Numbered from the stretch's first letter, positions 1 to 6,759 are shown. The stretch is 13,730 nucleotides of DNA from an uncultured Lachnospiraceae bacterium (GCA_902780985.1 CACZHN010000127.1:1-13730); one strand, 5' to 3'. Made by a program: numbers and translations. Notes: generated from the letters alone by a model not told the origin.

Positions 1-1
1 G

Positions 2-487
2 ATCAATAAGCCGGATGAACCTGATATTCCTGTGTCTTATATAACCGGTAAGCTTAGTGATGCCAGTGACCTGGTAACTTCAGAGCTTTCATATACGGGA
101 GTTGTAAAGTATGAGGATGGAAATATCCCGTTCCTGACGCAGAAGGGCTTCTCTATGGTATATAATGCAGAGGTTAAGGCCGGTATAGATATATCTCAGG
201 TAGATATTCAGGTTACTGAAGACAAGGTTATCGTAACTCTTCCTGAGGTACAGATCATGTCAGTTGATGTAGATGCTGATTCAATTGAGTTCTATGATGA
301 GAAATCTGCACTTTTTAACTGGTCTGATAAGCAGGATGTGGTGGATGCTATAGCTGCGGCAGAAGCTGATGTAGAGGCAAATGCCGATATTGCAGAACTC
401 AAGGCAAGAGCCAGAACACAGAGTGAGGTTATAATTACAGGAATTCTTAAGGATTCAATTGGTGAAAGAACTCTTGAGATTAAATAA
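2..487 (+). CDS. DUF4230-like protein, 3' part (5' end outside window)
   Basis: The reading frame is open from base 2, so the GTG at 32 is probably an internal valine codon and the gene starts upstream of the window. About 161 residues are visible. The order is a beta-rich half with a central segment reading AGIDISQVDIQV, then VTLPEVQI and a FYDEKSALFNW stretch, then a long Ala/Glu/Asp-rich helix, ending in ERTLEIK. This layout matches my recollection of the DUF4230 family: an extracytoplasmic domain of unknown function, usually behind an N-terminal membrane anchor, which here would lie outside the window. The family call comes from pattern memory and no search was run. The end of the gene carries the -35 box of the next gene's promoter. 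No enzymatic residues are evident and no function can be assigned. Confidence 0.7.
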   Translation: MNKPDEPDIPVSYITGKLSDASDLVTSELSYTGVVKYEDGNIPFLTQKGFSMVYNAEVKAGIDISQVDIQVTEDKVIVTLPEVQIMSVDVDADSIEFYDEKSALFNWSDKQDVVDAIAAAEADVEANADIAELKARARTQSEVIITGILKDSIGERTLEIK

Positions 488-502
488 TCTATGTGATATA
501 CT
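474..502 (+). promoter_or_regulatory. Sigma-A promoter for the 90-residue membrane protein
   Basis: The -35 box TTGAGA (474-479) and -10 box TATACT (497-502) are 17 bp apart, with an extended TG two bases before the -10. The -35 lies inside the last codons of the preceding gene. Predicted start of transcription is near 509, giving a leader of about 29 nt before the ATG at 538. This implies that the small gene can be transcribed separately from its upstream neighbour. Confidence 0.6.
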
Positions 503-537
503 ACACCTATCAATGACTTACGAAGGGGGTTCAAGTT

Positions 538-579
538 ATGAACAATGAAGTAAAAGAAATGAACAATGAAGTAAAAGAA
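538..579 (+). repeat. Perfect 21-bp tandem duplication at a gene start
   Basis: Bases 538-558 and 559-579 are identical, so the start codon and the first seven codons occur twice. Only the first ATG lies at a normal distance from the GGGGG ribosome site; the second is 29 nt from it. Confidence 0.95.
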
Positions 580-810
580 ACAGCAGTTGAAGATGCAAAG
601 AACGCGATTATATCAGTTGCTATCATCGTTGGTATAATTACTATCATCACAGGAATCGCAGTAGCAGTTTATAAGTATCTTACACCTGACTATCTTGACG
701 ATTTTGATGAGTTCGATGATGACTTTGATGATGACTTCTTTGAAGACGACGCTGATATCGAAGAGGATGTTAAGCCTGATACAGATATCGCTGAGGAAGC
801 TAAGGCATAA
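538..810 (+). CDS. Small single-pass membrane protein with acidic tail
   Basis: The protein has 90 residues. The ATG at 538 is preceded by GGGGG (525-529) at an 8-nt spacing, which fixes the start. The N-terminus is a perfect duplication of MNNEVKE (residues 1-7 and 8-14). One hydrophobic span covers about residues 23-45 and ends in VYKYL. The rest is very acidic, with DDFDEFDDDF and DDDFFEDD followed by Glu/Asp-rich sequence to the end. The lysine-flanked end of the span suggests the acidic tail is cytoplasmic, but topology is uncertain. I do not recognise the family. Possible roles, all speculative, are binding cations or a basic protein partner at the membrane. It has its own promoter upstream and a strong terminator 45 bp downstream, so it is probably a one-gene transcript or the last gene of one. 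Confidence 0.75.
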   Translation: MNNEVKEMNNEVKETAVEDAKNAIISVAIIVGIITIITGIAVAVYKYLTPDYLDDFDEFDDDFDDDFFEDDADIEEDVKPDTDIAEEAKA

Positions 811-854
811 TATTTATCGTCTTTTACAAGAATTTTCTCTATAAAGAGTTATTT

Positions 855-883
855 ACGGCACCGCTTTTTGGGGTGCCGTTTTT
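855..883 (+). terminator. Intrinsic terminator after the small membrane protein
   Basis: The arms ACGGCACC (855-862) and GGTGCCGT (872-879) form a perfect 8-bp GC-rich stem with a 9-nt loop, followed by a T run from 879 to 883. It separates the upstream genes from the two-component system. Confidence 0.9.
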
Positions 884-940
884 AATTATATATTCATAAT
901 TTCCGATTTTTTTTTTAATAAGGATGTATTACAATTATGG

Positions 941-949
941 TGATACAAT
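941..949 (+). promoter_or_regulatory. Possible extended -10 promoter of the two-component operon
   Basis: TG-A-TACAAT (941-949) matches an extended -10 element. No recognisable -35 lies 17 bp upstream (921-926), which is tolerated by extended -10 promoters. Transcription would start near 956, leaving a leader of about 16 nt and excluding the earlier in-frame ATG at 924. Confidence 0.4.
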
Positions 950-971
950 ACAACTTCCCGGGGGGTATAAA

Positions 972-1667
972 ATGTTTAATATTCTTATTTGTGATGATGA
1001 CAGAGAAATAGTTGATGCCATTGCAATCTATCTCGAGACCGAAGGCTACGGTGTTATGAAGGCGTATAACGGCCTTGAAGCACTTCAGGTTATGGAAAAG
1101 AACGAGATACATCTTCTCATTATGGATATAATGATGCCTGAGATGGATGGTATTAAAGCAACACTTAAGGTAAGAGAGAAGAGTTCGATTCCGGTTATTC
1201 TTCTTTCCGCTAAATCCGAAGATGCGGACAAGATCCTCGGACTTAATATCGGTGCGGATGATTATATAACAAAGCCGTTCTCACCGCTTGAGCTTCTTGC
1301 CAGAGTTAAGTCACAGCTTAGACGTTATACACAGTTCGGTTCTCTTGCCGATGAAGAGGGCGAGGACATCATTTCCAGCGGCGGACTTGTTATCAACGAC
1401 AGTACAAAGCAGGTAAATGTAGACGGAAACGAAGTAAAACTTACACCGATCGAATACGACATACTTAAATTCCTTACTGTAAATAAGGGACGAGTTTATT
1501 CTACTTCGAAGATATATGAGTCTGTATGGAACGAAGACGCCATCGGTACCGACAACATCATCGCGGTACATATCAGACATATCAGAGAAAAGATTGAAAT
1601 CAATCCGAAAGAGCCTAGATACCTTAAGGTTGTTTGGGGACAGGGCTATAAAATAGAGAAAAGGTGA
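972..1667 (+). CDS. OmpR/PhoB-family response regulator
   Basis: The protein has 231 residues, normal for the family. The start is the ATG at 972, which sits behind a run of G's (960-965) and begins directly with the receiver strand MFNILICDDD. The in-frame ATG at 924 would add a non-conserved tail. The receiver domain covers about residues 2-120: acidic pocket D8-D9-D10, phosphoacceptor D52 in MDIMMPEMDG, switch S79 and K101 in the TKP motif. A winged-helix DNA-binding domain (about 135-229) ends in the VWGQGYKIE hairpin typical of this class. It should be phosphorylated by the kinase encoded 7 bp downstream and then bind direct-repeat operators. The target genes are unknown. Both genes appear to be one operon. 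Confidence 0.93.
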   Translation: MFNILICDDDREIVDAIAIYLETEGYGVMKAYNGLEALQVMEKNEIHLLIMDIMMPEMDGIKATLKVREKSSIPVILLSAKSEDADKILGLNIGADDYITKPFSPLELLARVKSQLRRYTQFGSLADEEGEDIISSGGLVINDSTKQVNVDGNEVKLTPIEYDILKFLTVNKGRVYSTSKIYESVWNEDAIGTDNIIAVHIRHIREKIEINPKEPRYLKVVWGQGYKIEKR

Positions 1668-1674
1668 ATGAGTT

Positions 1675-4575
1675 TTGAAGGACAGCTTCTTATACAGTAA
1701 ATTTGTAAAGGTTACAGTATTTTTAATAGGTTTTCTGCTTTTGGTCGGACTTGTATGTGCGGTATTATCGGCATACGGAAGATATCATTTCTTCGGAAAT
1801 GATGTGGAAAACAGAAAAGTCTTTAATGAAACGGAATATGTGCAGAACATAGTTTCTGAACAGGGAACAGTACTTATAGACTATATAAATAACTTCGGAA
1901 GACTCAGAAACAGGGATTATTCCACTCTGCATATAAATCTTTATGATTACCATGATTTTACAAATAAGACGGTATATTACACAGCAGACCTTGAGAGAGA
2001 TGAGAAGAGGAAGTTCTTCGATATAGCTCAGTCCATGCTCTATAATTCCACTTATGTGGATTCCGACGGACACTTCCATGATGTATATACAGAGTTTCCG
2101 TACAGTTTTTATGATTTTTTAGGTCAGAATAAGAATTACATCAGAATTACCTCATCAGAATATATAAATCTTATAAAAATGTATGCGGACAAAGTCGACA
2201 GCGTAGAAACCTACGCTGACGGCATTGTTCCGGGAATCGATACACTGCAGTATACGTATTACAGTCTGGATGACAATTCCGTTGTGCCTATAGAAGGCGA
2301 AATAAGCGGATCATCTACTGTTGTGGGAGCTACATCCACTACAGATCTCACTGATGATGCGCAGGTTATCGGTTCGGTTCTTACCATCGGAAATACCCGT
2401 TCCACAATACCGGATCTGGCTTGGTATTCAGAGTCCGAGAAGCAGTTTTTCAATGCTGCGGTAGGATATGTGGATCTGGAAGAACTTGCCACATACAAAT
2501 ATCTTTATATCCCGATAAAATATATAAATAATTCGAATCTTGAAAGATCCATTATAACGGCTCCGTATTTCAATTATGCGGTAGCTCCTTTTCTTGCTGC
2601 CATGACGGATGATGATATTTCCTACTTTGAAAGCTATGTATACGGAAACGTAAATCTTACGGGCGTATCTTATTGCTTTAAATCCAACGATTCAAGCCTT
2701 AAGCTGACGGGCGATCAAATGTACAGCTCGTTTGATGACGCAAGAAAGAGTATAGATAAGAGAAATAATATTATTTTCGAATATGACTCTCAGAGAAATG
2801 CCATCGAATCATATTATTATGACAGTAACGGAAAGAAGATAAACTTCAATTACTGTAATGATATTATGAAGAAGAATATAGATATGATGCCGAGTAAGAC
2901 AGACTTCATATTCGGTATAGATCTTTTTAATGAGGGACAGGCCTATGATTGTACGGTGCCTTCATCTGTATACAGATTCTGCCGTATGATCCCGCAGCCT
3001 ATTCCTACATTTATCATACTTCTTTTCTTCTTTATCCTTACGGCGATATTCCTGTCATCTACAACAGGTATTGTTTTTGATAAAGAGGGAAATAAGACCG
3101 TAAAGCTTGGACTCATCGATAAAGTCCCTGCAGAGATCTTCCTGGTCATATTTGTATGTACTTTATATTCGTTATTCATCATGTTCAGAGCCGGATTTAT
3201 GAGCTACGGATATCTTGTTCCGCCATCAGGTACCCTGGACTATGATAAGGTATCCACGGTGGTAGCATTTTCGCTCGTCATCTTTGTGGTTTATTTCTTT
3301 ATGGCTTTTATATTCCTGTCATTTGTAAGACGTATAAGAGCCGGTAAGTTTATTAAATCACTTCTTGTTGTGAAGTTATACGGTATCATGTATAAGTCCT
3401 ACAGCAGGATCACGGACGGCTTCAGCGCAAGGCTTATGATGTTTATAAAGCTTTTCATTTTCCTTTCGGTAAATGTAGCGCTTATGGCGTTCCTTGTATT
3501 TAATTCCCAGGAAAGTATATTTACAAGATATATAACCATTGACGCGCTGATCATTATGGTTGCCGTAATATTTGTAATACTGCTTGATATTATCGGAATA
3601 TATAAGCTCATAAAGTATACCAACCAGATAGAAGTGCTCATCGATGTCTGCAAGGATATCGAGAAGGGGGATTTTGAGGCACAGGTAAATACCGAGGATC
3701 TGACAGGAAGCTGCAGAAAGCTGGGTGAAAGCCTGAATAATCTGGGTGCCGGTCTTAACAGGGCAGTAGCGGCATCTACAAAGGATGAGAGGCTTAAAGC
3801 AGAGCTTATAACAAATGTAAGCCACGATATTAAGACGCCTCTTACATCCATTATTAACTATGTAGATCTTATGAAGAGAGAAGATGTAACCGATCCTAAG
3901 CTGAAGGAGTACATCTCTATTCTTGATGTTAAATCTCAGAGACTTAAACAGCTTACACTGGACCTTATAGAGGCTTCCAAGGTAAGTACCGGTAATATCG
4001 AACTGGAGTGCGTAAATCTTAACTTTACGGAGCTCCTGCAGCAGGCTGTTGCCGAGTTTGATGATAAGTTCTCGGAGAATAATCTTGAAGTTGTTCTTTC
4101 CTGCGAGGAGGAAACTCCGCTTATAATCTATGCAGACGGAAGAAGACTTTACAGAATCATAGAAAACCTTTTCCAGAATGCATGTAAGTATACTATTCAG
4201 GGGTCCAGAGTTTACATGAAGCTGGACGGAGATATGGATAAGGTTAATTTCTCTATAAAGAATGTCAGCCGTGAGATGCTGAATATATCCGCAGACGAAC
4301 TTACTGAAAGATTTGTCCGCGGCGATAAGTCCCGTTTTACGGAAGGATCGGGACTTGGACTTTCCATTGCCAGAAACCTTACCGAACTTCAGAACGGTAC
4401 ATTTGAGATCACAATTGACGGTGATCTGTTTAAGGTCGACATATCATTTCCTCGTGTATTTGATTACGAAACTCCGGATGAGGAAGAGGAATATGAGGAA
4501 GAGCCGGAAGAGGTACAGGAAGAGGTTCTTATCGGCAAATCAGAGGAAACCGATAGCGCTAATGTAAACGCTTAA
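1675..4575 (+). CDS. Six-span membrane sensor histidine kinase
   Basis: The 966-residue protein begins at TTG 1675, 7 nt after the AGGTGA (1662-1667) that contains the regulator's stop. The ATG at 1668 is out of frame. Predicted layout: membrane span 1 (about 13-35), a 400-residue extracytoplasmic region, spans 2 to 6 (about 445-464, 488-508, 528-552, 588-611, 624-646), a HAMP-like linker (647-700), the dimerisation/phosphoacceptor helix with H717 in SHDIKTPLTS, N-box N835, and the ATP lid with G891-S-G-L-G. The usual DxGxG box is replaced by KNVSREMLNIS, a variant I associate with a Clostridia kinase group, so activity is still likely. A Glu-rich tail (from about 935) follows. It is the likely partner of the adjacent regulator. 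The ligand is unknown; the large outer domain suggests an extracellular or cell-wall signal. Confidence 0.9.
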   Translation: MKDSFLYSKFVKVTVFLIGFLLLVGLVCAVLSAYGRYHFFGNDVENRKVFNETEYVQNIVSEQGTVLIDYINNFGRLRNRDYSTLHINLYDYHDFTNKTVYYTADLERDEKRKFFDIAQSMLYNSTYVDSDGHFHDVYTEFPYSFYDFLGQNKNYIRITSSEYINLIKMYADKVDSVETYADGIVPGIDTLQYTYYSLDDNSVVPIEGEISGSSTVVGATSTTDLTDDAQVIGSVLTIGNTRSTIPDLAWYSESEKQFFNAAVGYVDLEELATYKYLYIPIKYINNSNLERSIITAPYFNYAVAPFLAAMTDDDISYFESYVYGNVNLTGVSYCFKSNDSSLKLTGDQMYSSFDDARKSIDKRNNIIFEYDSQRNAIESYYYDSNGKKINFNYCNDIMKKNIDMMPSKTDFIFGIDLFNEGQAYDCTVPSSVYRFCRMIPQPIPTFIILLFFFILTAIFLSSTTGIVFDKEGNKTVKLGLIDKVPAEIFLVIFVCTLYSLFIMFRAGFMSYGYLVPPSGTLDYDKVSTVVAFSLVIFVVYFFMAFIFLSFVRRIRAGKFIKSLLVVKLYGIMYKSYSRITDGFSARLMMFIKLFIFLSVNVALMAFLVFNSQESIFTRYITIDALIIMVAVIFVILLDIIGIYKLIKYTNQIEVLIDVCKDIEKGDFEAQVNTEDLTGSCRKLGESLNNLGAGLNRAVAASTKDERLKAELITNVSHDIKTPLTSIINYVDLMKREDVTDPKLKEYISILDVKSQRLKQLTLDLIEASKVSTGNIELECVNLNFTELLQQAVAEFDDKFSENNLEVVLSCEEETPLIIYADGRRLYRIIENLFQNACKYTIQGSRVYMKLDGDMDKVNFSIKNVSREMLNISADELTERFVRGDKSRFTEGSGLGLSIARNLTELQNGTFEITIDGDLFKVDISFPRVFDYETPDEEEEYEEEPEEVQEEVLIGKSEETDSANVNA

Positions 4576-4589
4576 ACTGTAAAAATATA

Positions 4590-4618
4590 TTGTTTTAGAT
4601 TATCTAATCAGATATAAT
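4590..4618 (+). promoter_or_regulatory. Sigma-A promoter for the DHH phosphoesterase
   Basis: TTGTTT (4590-4595) and a perfect TATAAT (4613-4618) are separated by 17 bp. The predicted transcript start, near 4625, leaves the in-frame ATG at 4627 almost leaderless and favours the ATG at 4657. Confidence 0.7.
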
Positions 4619-4656
4619 TAAGAATCATGGGGTGTTATATGTATGAGGAGGTAATC

Positions 4657-5586
4657 ATGAAGAAAAGACTTGTTACACGAAGTGATTTTGACGGCCTTGT
4701 ATGTGCTATGCTTCTCAAGGAAATGGACATAATCGGGGATATTAAGTTTGTCCATCCTAAGGATGTTCAGGACGGCAAAGTTGAGTTGTCGGAAAATGAT
4801 ATTACGACCAATCTGCCTTTTGATAAGAGAGTTGGTCTTGCTTTTGATCATCACGAGAGTGAGCTCCTCAGAAACAAAGAAGAGGACTATCGCGGTAAGT
4901 ATATAATTGAAGGCGATGCAAAGAGTGCAGCCAGAGTAGTATATAACTATTACGGCGGTGCTAAGACCTTTACAAGAGTGTCAGATGAGATCATGTGGGC
5001 TGTTGACAAGGGTGACAGCGCTGATTTTACCAAGGACGAGATACTTAATCCTACAGGATGGGTTCTTATGAACTTCCTTATGGATGCACGTACAGGACTC
5101 GGTAGATTTCATGACTTCAGAATATCCAATTACGATCTTATGATGGAACTGATCGATTATTGCGTAGATCACTCCATAGATCAGGTTCTGGAGCTTCCTG
5201 ATGTTAAAGAAAGAGTAGATATGTACTTTGAGCAGCAGGAGAAGTTTGTCGAGCAGCTCAAGCGTATAACAAGAATAGAAGATAAGGTTGCTGTTATAGA
5301 TCTCAGAAATGAAGAGACTATCTATACAGGCAACAGATTTATGGTTTATGCTTTATGGCCGGAAGTGGAAATATCCATTCACGTTGCCTGGGGCTTCCGT
5401 AAGCAGAATACTGCAGTTATGATCGGTAAGTCGATTATCAATAAGGTATCGAATTTTAATATCGGTGAATTATGTCTTTCATACGGTGGCGGTGGTCATG
5501 CAAATGCAGGAACATGCCAGCTTGATAACGATAAAATCGATGCGGAATTACCTGTAATTATCGATAAAATCAACAAGGGCGCATAG
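4657..5586 (+). CDS. DHH/DHHA1-family phosphoesterase
   Basis: The protein has 309 residues. The ATG at 4657 has a near-perfect GAGGAGG (4645-4651) 5 nt upstream; the in-frame ATGs at 4627 and 4639 do not. The N-terminal DHH domain carries D10-F-D12-G and D64-H65-H66-E67, the metal-binding residues of the RecJ/NrnA/exopolyphosphatase superfamily. The C-terminal DHHA1 domain carries the GGGGHANAG substrate-binding motif (277-285). Members use two metal ions to hydrolyse phosphodiester or phosphoanhydride bonds in short oligonucleotides, cyclic-dinucleotide products, pAp or polyphosphate. The sequence alone does not show which substrate applies. Motif 1 lacks the leading His of the NrnA type and is closer to the RecJ-like DxDG form. 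It appears to be a single-gene transcript ahead of the tRNA island. No T-rich hairpin terminator is obvious after its stop. Confidence 0.85.
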   Translation: MKKRLVTRSDFDGLVCAMLLKEMDIIGDIKFVHPKDVQDGKVELSENDITTNLPFDKRVGLAFDHHESELLRNKEEDYRGKYIIEGDAKSAARVVYNYYGGAKTFTRVSDEIMWAVDKGDSADFTKDEILNPTGWVLMNFLMDARTGLGRFHDFRISNYDLMMELIDYCVDHSIDQVLELPDVKERVDMYFEQQEKFVEQLKRITRIEDKVAVIDLRNEETIYTGNRFMVYALWPEVEISIHVAWGFRKQNTAVMIGKSIINKVSNFNIGELCLSYGGGGHANAGTCQLDNDKIDAELPVIIDKINKGA

Positions 5587-5633
5587 TTGACATAAGAGCA
5601 AAAAATTATTTACATAATTTTTTAAAAAATGTC

Positions 5634-5662
5634 TTGACTTTTATGATACATATGTATATAAT
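5634..5662 (+). promoter_or_regulatory. First tRNA promoter (Val-Met)
   Basis: TTGACT (5634-5639) and TATAAT (5657-5662) are 17 bp apart. The expected transcript start is about 5669, directly before a 6-bp hairpin (GTGCCT 5670-5675 with AGGCAC 5685-5690) in the leader of tRNA-Val. Confidence 0.85.
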
Positions 5663-5722
5663 AACCATCGTGCCTGTGAGAGAGAGGCACACTTCTGAGA
5701 CAATCGGAAGGCCTATAATAAT

Positions 5723-5795
5723 GGGGTCTTAGCTCAGCTGGGAGAGCATCTGCCTTACAAGCAGAGGGTCACAGGTTCGAGCCCTGTAGGCCCCA
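5723..5795 (+). tRNA. tRNA-Val (anticodon TAC)
   Basis: The tRNA has 73 nt. The acceptor stem GGGGTCT pairs with AGGCCCC, discriminator A. The anticodon stem is TCTGC/GCAGA with loop CTTACAA, anticodon TAC, reading GTA and related Val codons. The T arm ACAGG/CCTGT encloses TTCGAGC. No CCA is encoded. The flanks TAAT (5719-5722) and ATTA (5795-5798) can lengthen the acceptor helix in the precursor. Confidence 0.95.
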
Positions 5796-5807
5796 TTAAA
5801 ATGAAAT

Positions 5808-5881
5808 GGCGGGATAGCTCAGCTGGCTAGAGCATACGGTTCATACCCGTAGTGTCGAGGGTTCAAGTCCCCCTCCCGCTA
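5808..5881 (+). tRNA. tRNA-Met, elongator type (anticodon CAT)
   Basis: The tRNA has 74 nt. The acceptor GGCGGGA pairs with TCCCGCT through a terminal G-U, discriminator A. The anticodon stem TACGG/CCGTA encloses TTCATAC. The stem lacks the three consecutive G-C pairs of an initiator tRNA and there is no C1-A72 mismatch, so this is the elongator form. An Ile2 (lysidine) tRNA is less likely given the loop and acceptor sequence. The T stem (GAGGG with CCCCC) has an A-C mismatch at pair 50-64. No CCA is encoded. Confidence 0.92.
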
Positions 5882-5886
5882 CTTCG

Positions 5887-5919
5887 CAAGAAGTTAAAAA
5901 TAATCAAAAAAACTTCTTG
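5887..5919 (+). repeat. 9-bp inverted repeat overlapping the second tRNA promoter
   Basis: CAAGAAGTT (5887-5895) and AACTTCTTG (5911-5919) are perfect complements around a 15-nt A-rich loop. The right arm includes the first three bases of the -35 box. No T run follows, so it is not a classical terminator. It could be an operator or an RNA end or processing hairpin of the Val-Met transcript. Confidence 0.7.
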
Positions 5920-5945
5920 ACAACCGGCGATGAGATGTGTATAAT
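5917..5945 (+). promoter_or_regulatory. Consensus sigma-A promoter of the seven-tRNA operon
   Basis: TTGACA (5917-5922) and TATAAT (5940-5945) with exactly 17 bp between form a perfect consensus promoter, as expected for stable RNA. The transcript should start near 5952, about 25 nt before tRNA-Pro. Confidence 0.92.
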
Positions 5946-5976
5946 ATGTATTCGCTGGGTTATGAGAAAACCTCTT

Positions 5977-6051
5977 CGGGGTGTGGCTCAGCTTGGCTAG
6001 AGTGCCTGATTTGGGATCAGGAGGTCGCAGGTTCGAATCCTGTCACCCCGA
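5977..6051 (+). tRNA. tRNA-Pro (anticodon TGG)
   Basis: The tRNA has 75 nt. The acceptor CGGGGTG pairs with CACCCCG, discriminator A. The anticodon stem CCTGA/TCAGG encloses TTTGGGA with anticodon TGG, reading CCA-type Pro codons. The T arm GCAGG/CCTGT closes TTCGAAT. No CCA is encoded. It is the first gene of the second tRNA operon. Confidence 0.95.
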
Positions 6052-6097
6052 CTTAGGACTTATCAAAGTTCTTTAAAAACTGCATATTGTTTTATAT

Positions 6098-6168
6098 GCG
6101 GGTGTAGTTCAGTGGTAGAACACCAGCCTTCCAAGCTGGATATGTGGGTTCGATTCCCATCACCCGCT
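6098..6168 (+). tRNA. tRNA-Gly (anticodon TCC)
   Basis: The tRNA has 71 nt. The acceptor GCGGGTG pairs with CACCCGC, discriminator T as usual for Gly. The anticodon stem CCAGC/GCTGG encloses CTTCCAA, anticodon TCC. No CCA is encoded. Confidence 0.95.
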
Positions 6169-6176
6169 TTTAATAT

Positions 6177-6250
<74 letters not shown>

Positions 6251-6295
6251 TTTTATTATATAATTTGGTTACTGCGTTCCGGATTATATAAATAT

Positions 6296-6370
6296 GGTGG
6301 GTATGGCGCAGTTGGCTAGCGCGCCAGATTGTGGCTCTGGAGGCCGAGGGTTCAAGTCCCTCTACCCACC
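6296..6370 (+). tRNA. tRNA-His (anticodon GTG)
   Basis: The tRNA has 75 nt counting the encoded G(-1) at 6296, which pairs with C73 at 6370, the identity feature of tRNA-His. The acceptor GTGGGTA pairs with TACCCAC. The anticodon stem CCAGA/TCTGG encloses TTGTGGC, anticodon GTG. A run of seven T's begins 2 nt downstream but no extra hairpin precedes it, and transcription must continue to reach the next tRNAs. Confidence 0.95.
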
Positions 6371-6422
6371 CTTTTTTTATATAATGAGAAATCTGGATTT
6401 AACCGAATGCAAATTGATTTCT

Positions 6423-6494
6423 TGGGCTATAGCCAAGCGGTAAGGCACAGGACTTTGACTCCTGCATTCGTTGGTTCGAATCCAACTAGCCCAG
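6423..6494 (+). tRNA. tRNA-Gln (anticodon TTG)
   Basis: The tRNA has 72 nt. The acceptor TGGGCTA pairs with TAGCCCA (the U1-A72 pair typical of Gln), discriminator G. The anticodon stem CAGGA/TCCTG encloses CTTTGAC, anticodon TTG. No CCA is encoded. Confidence 0.95.
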
Positions 6495-6497
6495 TAT

Positions 6498-6583
6498 AGC
6501 ACAGAGAAGACCGCGAAGCGGGATTCATTACGGCGAAGCCGTAATTTCACCGGTGCTCGGAAATAATTTCAAATTGTTAATTT
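6498..6583 (+). other. Hairpin-rich spacer between tRNA-Gln and tRNA-Lys
   Basis: The outer arms AGCAC (6498-6502) and GTGCT (6553-6557) enclose two GAA-triloop hairpins: CCGC/GCGG (6511-6521) and ATTACGGC/GCCGTAAT (6527-6545). The palindrome CACCGGTG follows at 6548-6555, then GAAAT/ATTTC (6560-6570) and AAATT/AATTT (6571-6583). None is followed by a T run. It may be a processing structure, a small RNA cut out of the tRNA precursor, or an inserted palindromic repeat. No tRNA can be built from it. Confidence 0.55.
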
Positions 6584-6656
6584 GTGCCACTAGCTCAGTC
6601 GGTAGAGCACTTGACTTTTAATCAAGTTGTCGGGGGTTCGATTCCCCCGTGGCACA
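6584..6656 (+). tRNA. tRNA-Lys (anticodon TTT)
   Basis: The tRNA has 73 nt. The acceptor GTGCCAC pairs with GTGGCAC, discriminator A. The anticodon stem CTTGA/TCAAG encloses CTTTTAA, anticodon TTT. No CCA is encoded. Confidence 0.95.
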
Positions 6657-6677
6657 CTTTTTTTATTTAGAATATAA

Positions 6678-6759
6678 GCGGATATGGCGGAATTGGCAGA
6701 CGCGCTAGATTTAGGTTCTAGTGGGAACCCCCGTGCAGGTTCAACTCCTGTTATCCGCA
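6678..6759 (+). tRNA. tRNA-Leu (anticodon TAG)
   Basis: This is an 82-nt class II tRNA with a long variable arm. The acceptor GCGGATA pairs with TATCCGC, discriminator A. The anticodon stem CTAGA/TCTAG encloses TTTAGGT, anticodon TAG. The next bases are CAC rather than CCA. It is the last gene of the operon. Confidence 0.95.

Noticed and set aside
924..971. Upstream in-frame ATG that would extend the response regulator by 16 residues
   Set aside because: It lacks a ribosome site, is probably upstream of the transcript start, and receiver domains begin at the MFNILICDDD position.
3376..3851. Two overlapping ~150-codon reverse ORFs opposite the sensor kinase
   Set aside because: They mirror the membrane-span and HAMP coding region; no ribosome site or domain supports them.
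4313..4567. 84-codon + strand ORF in another frame at the kinase C-terminus
   Set aside because: Its Arg-rich sequence is the frame-shifted reading of the Glu-rich repeat; the kinase frame is continuous through its GSGLG motif.
4627..4656. Earlier in-frame ATGs for the DHH protein
   Set aside because: They lie at or just after the predicted transcript start, and the strong GAGGAGG site belongs to ATG 4657.
5714..5719. Second TATAAT just before tRNA-Val
   Set aside because: No -35 lies at a suitable distance and transcription would start inside the tRNA.
6371..6378. T7 run after tRNA-His as a terminator
   Set aside because: The only preceding stem is the tRNA acceptor itself, and three more tRNAs of the unit follow without a convincing promoter.
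6259..6385. TATAAT-like sequences in the spacers after tRNA-Arg and tRNA-His
   Set aside because: They have no matching -35 boxes; AT-rich spacers produce such hexamers by chance.
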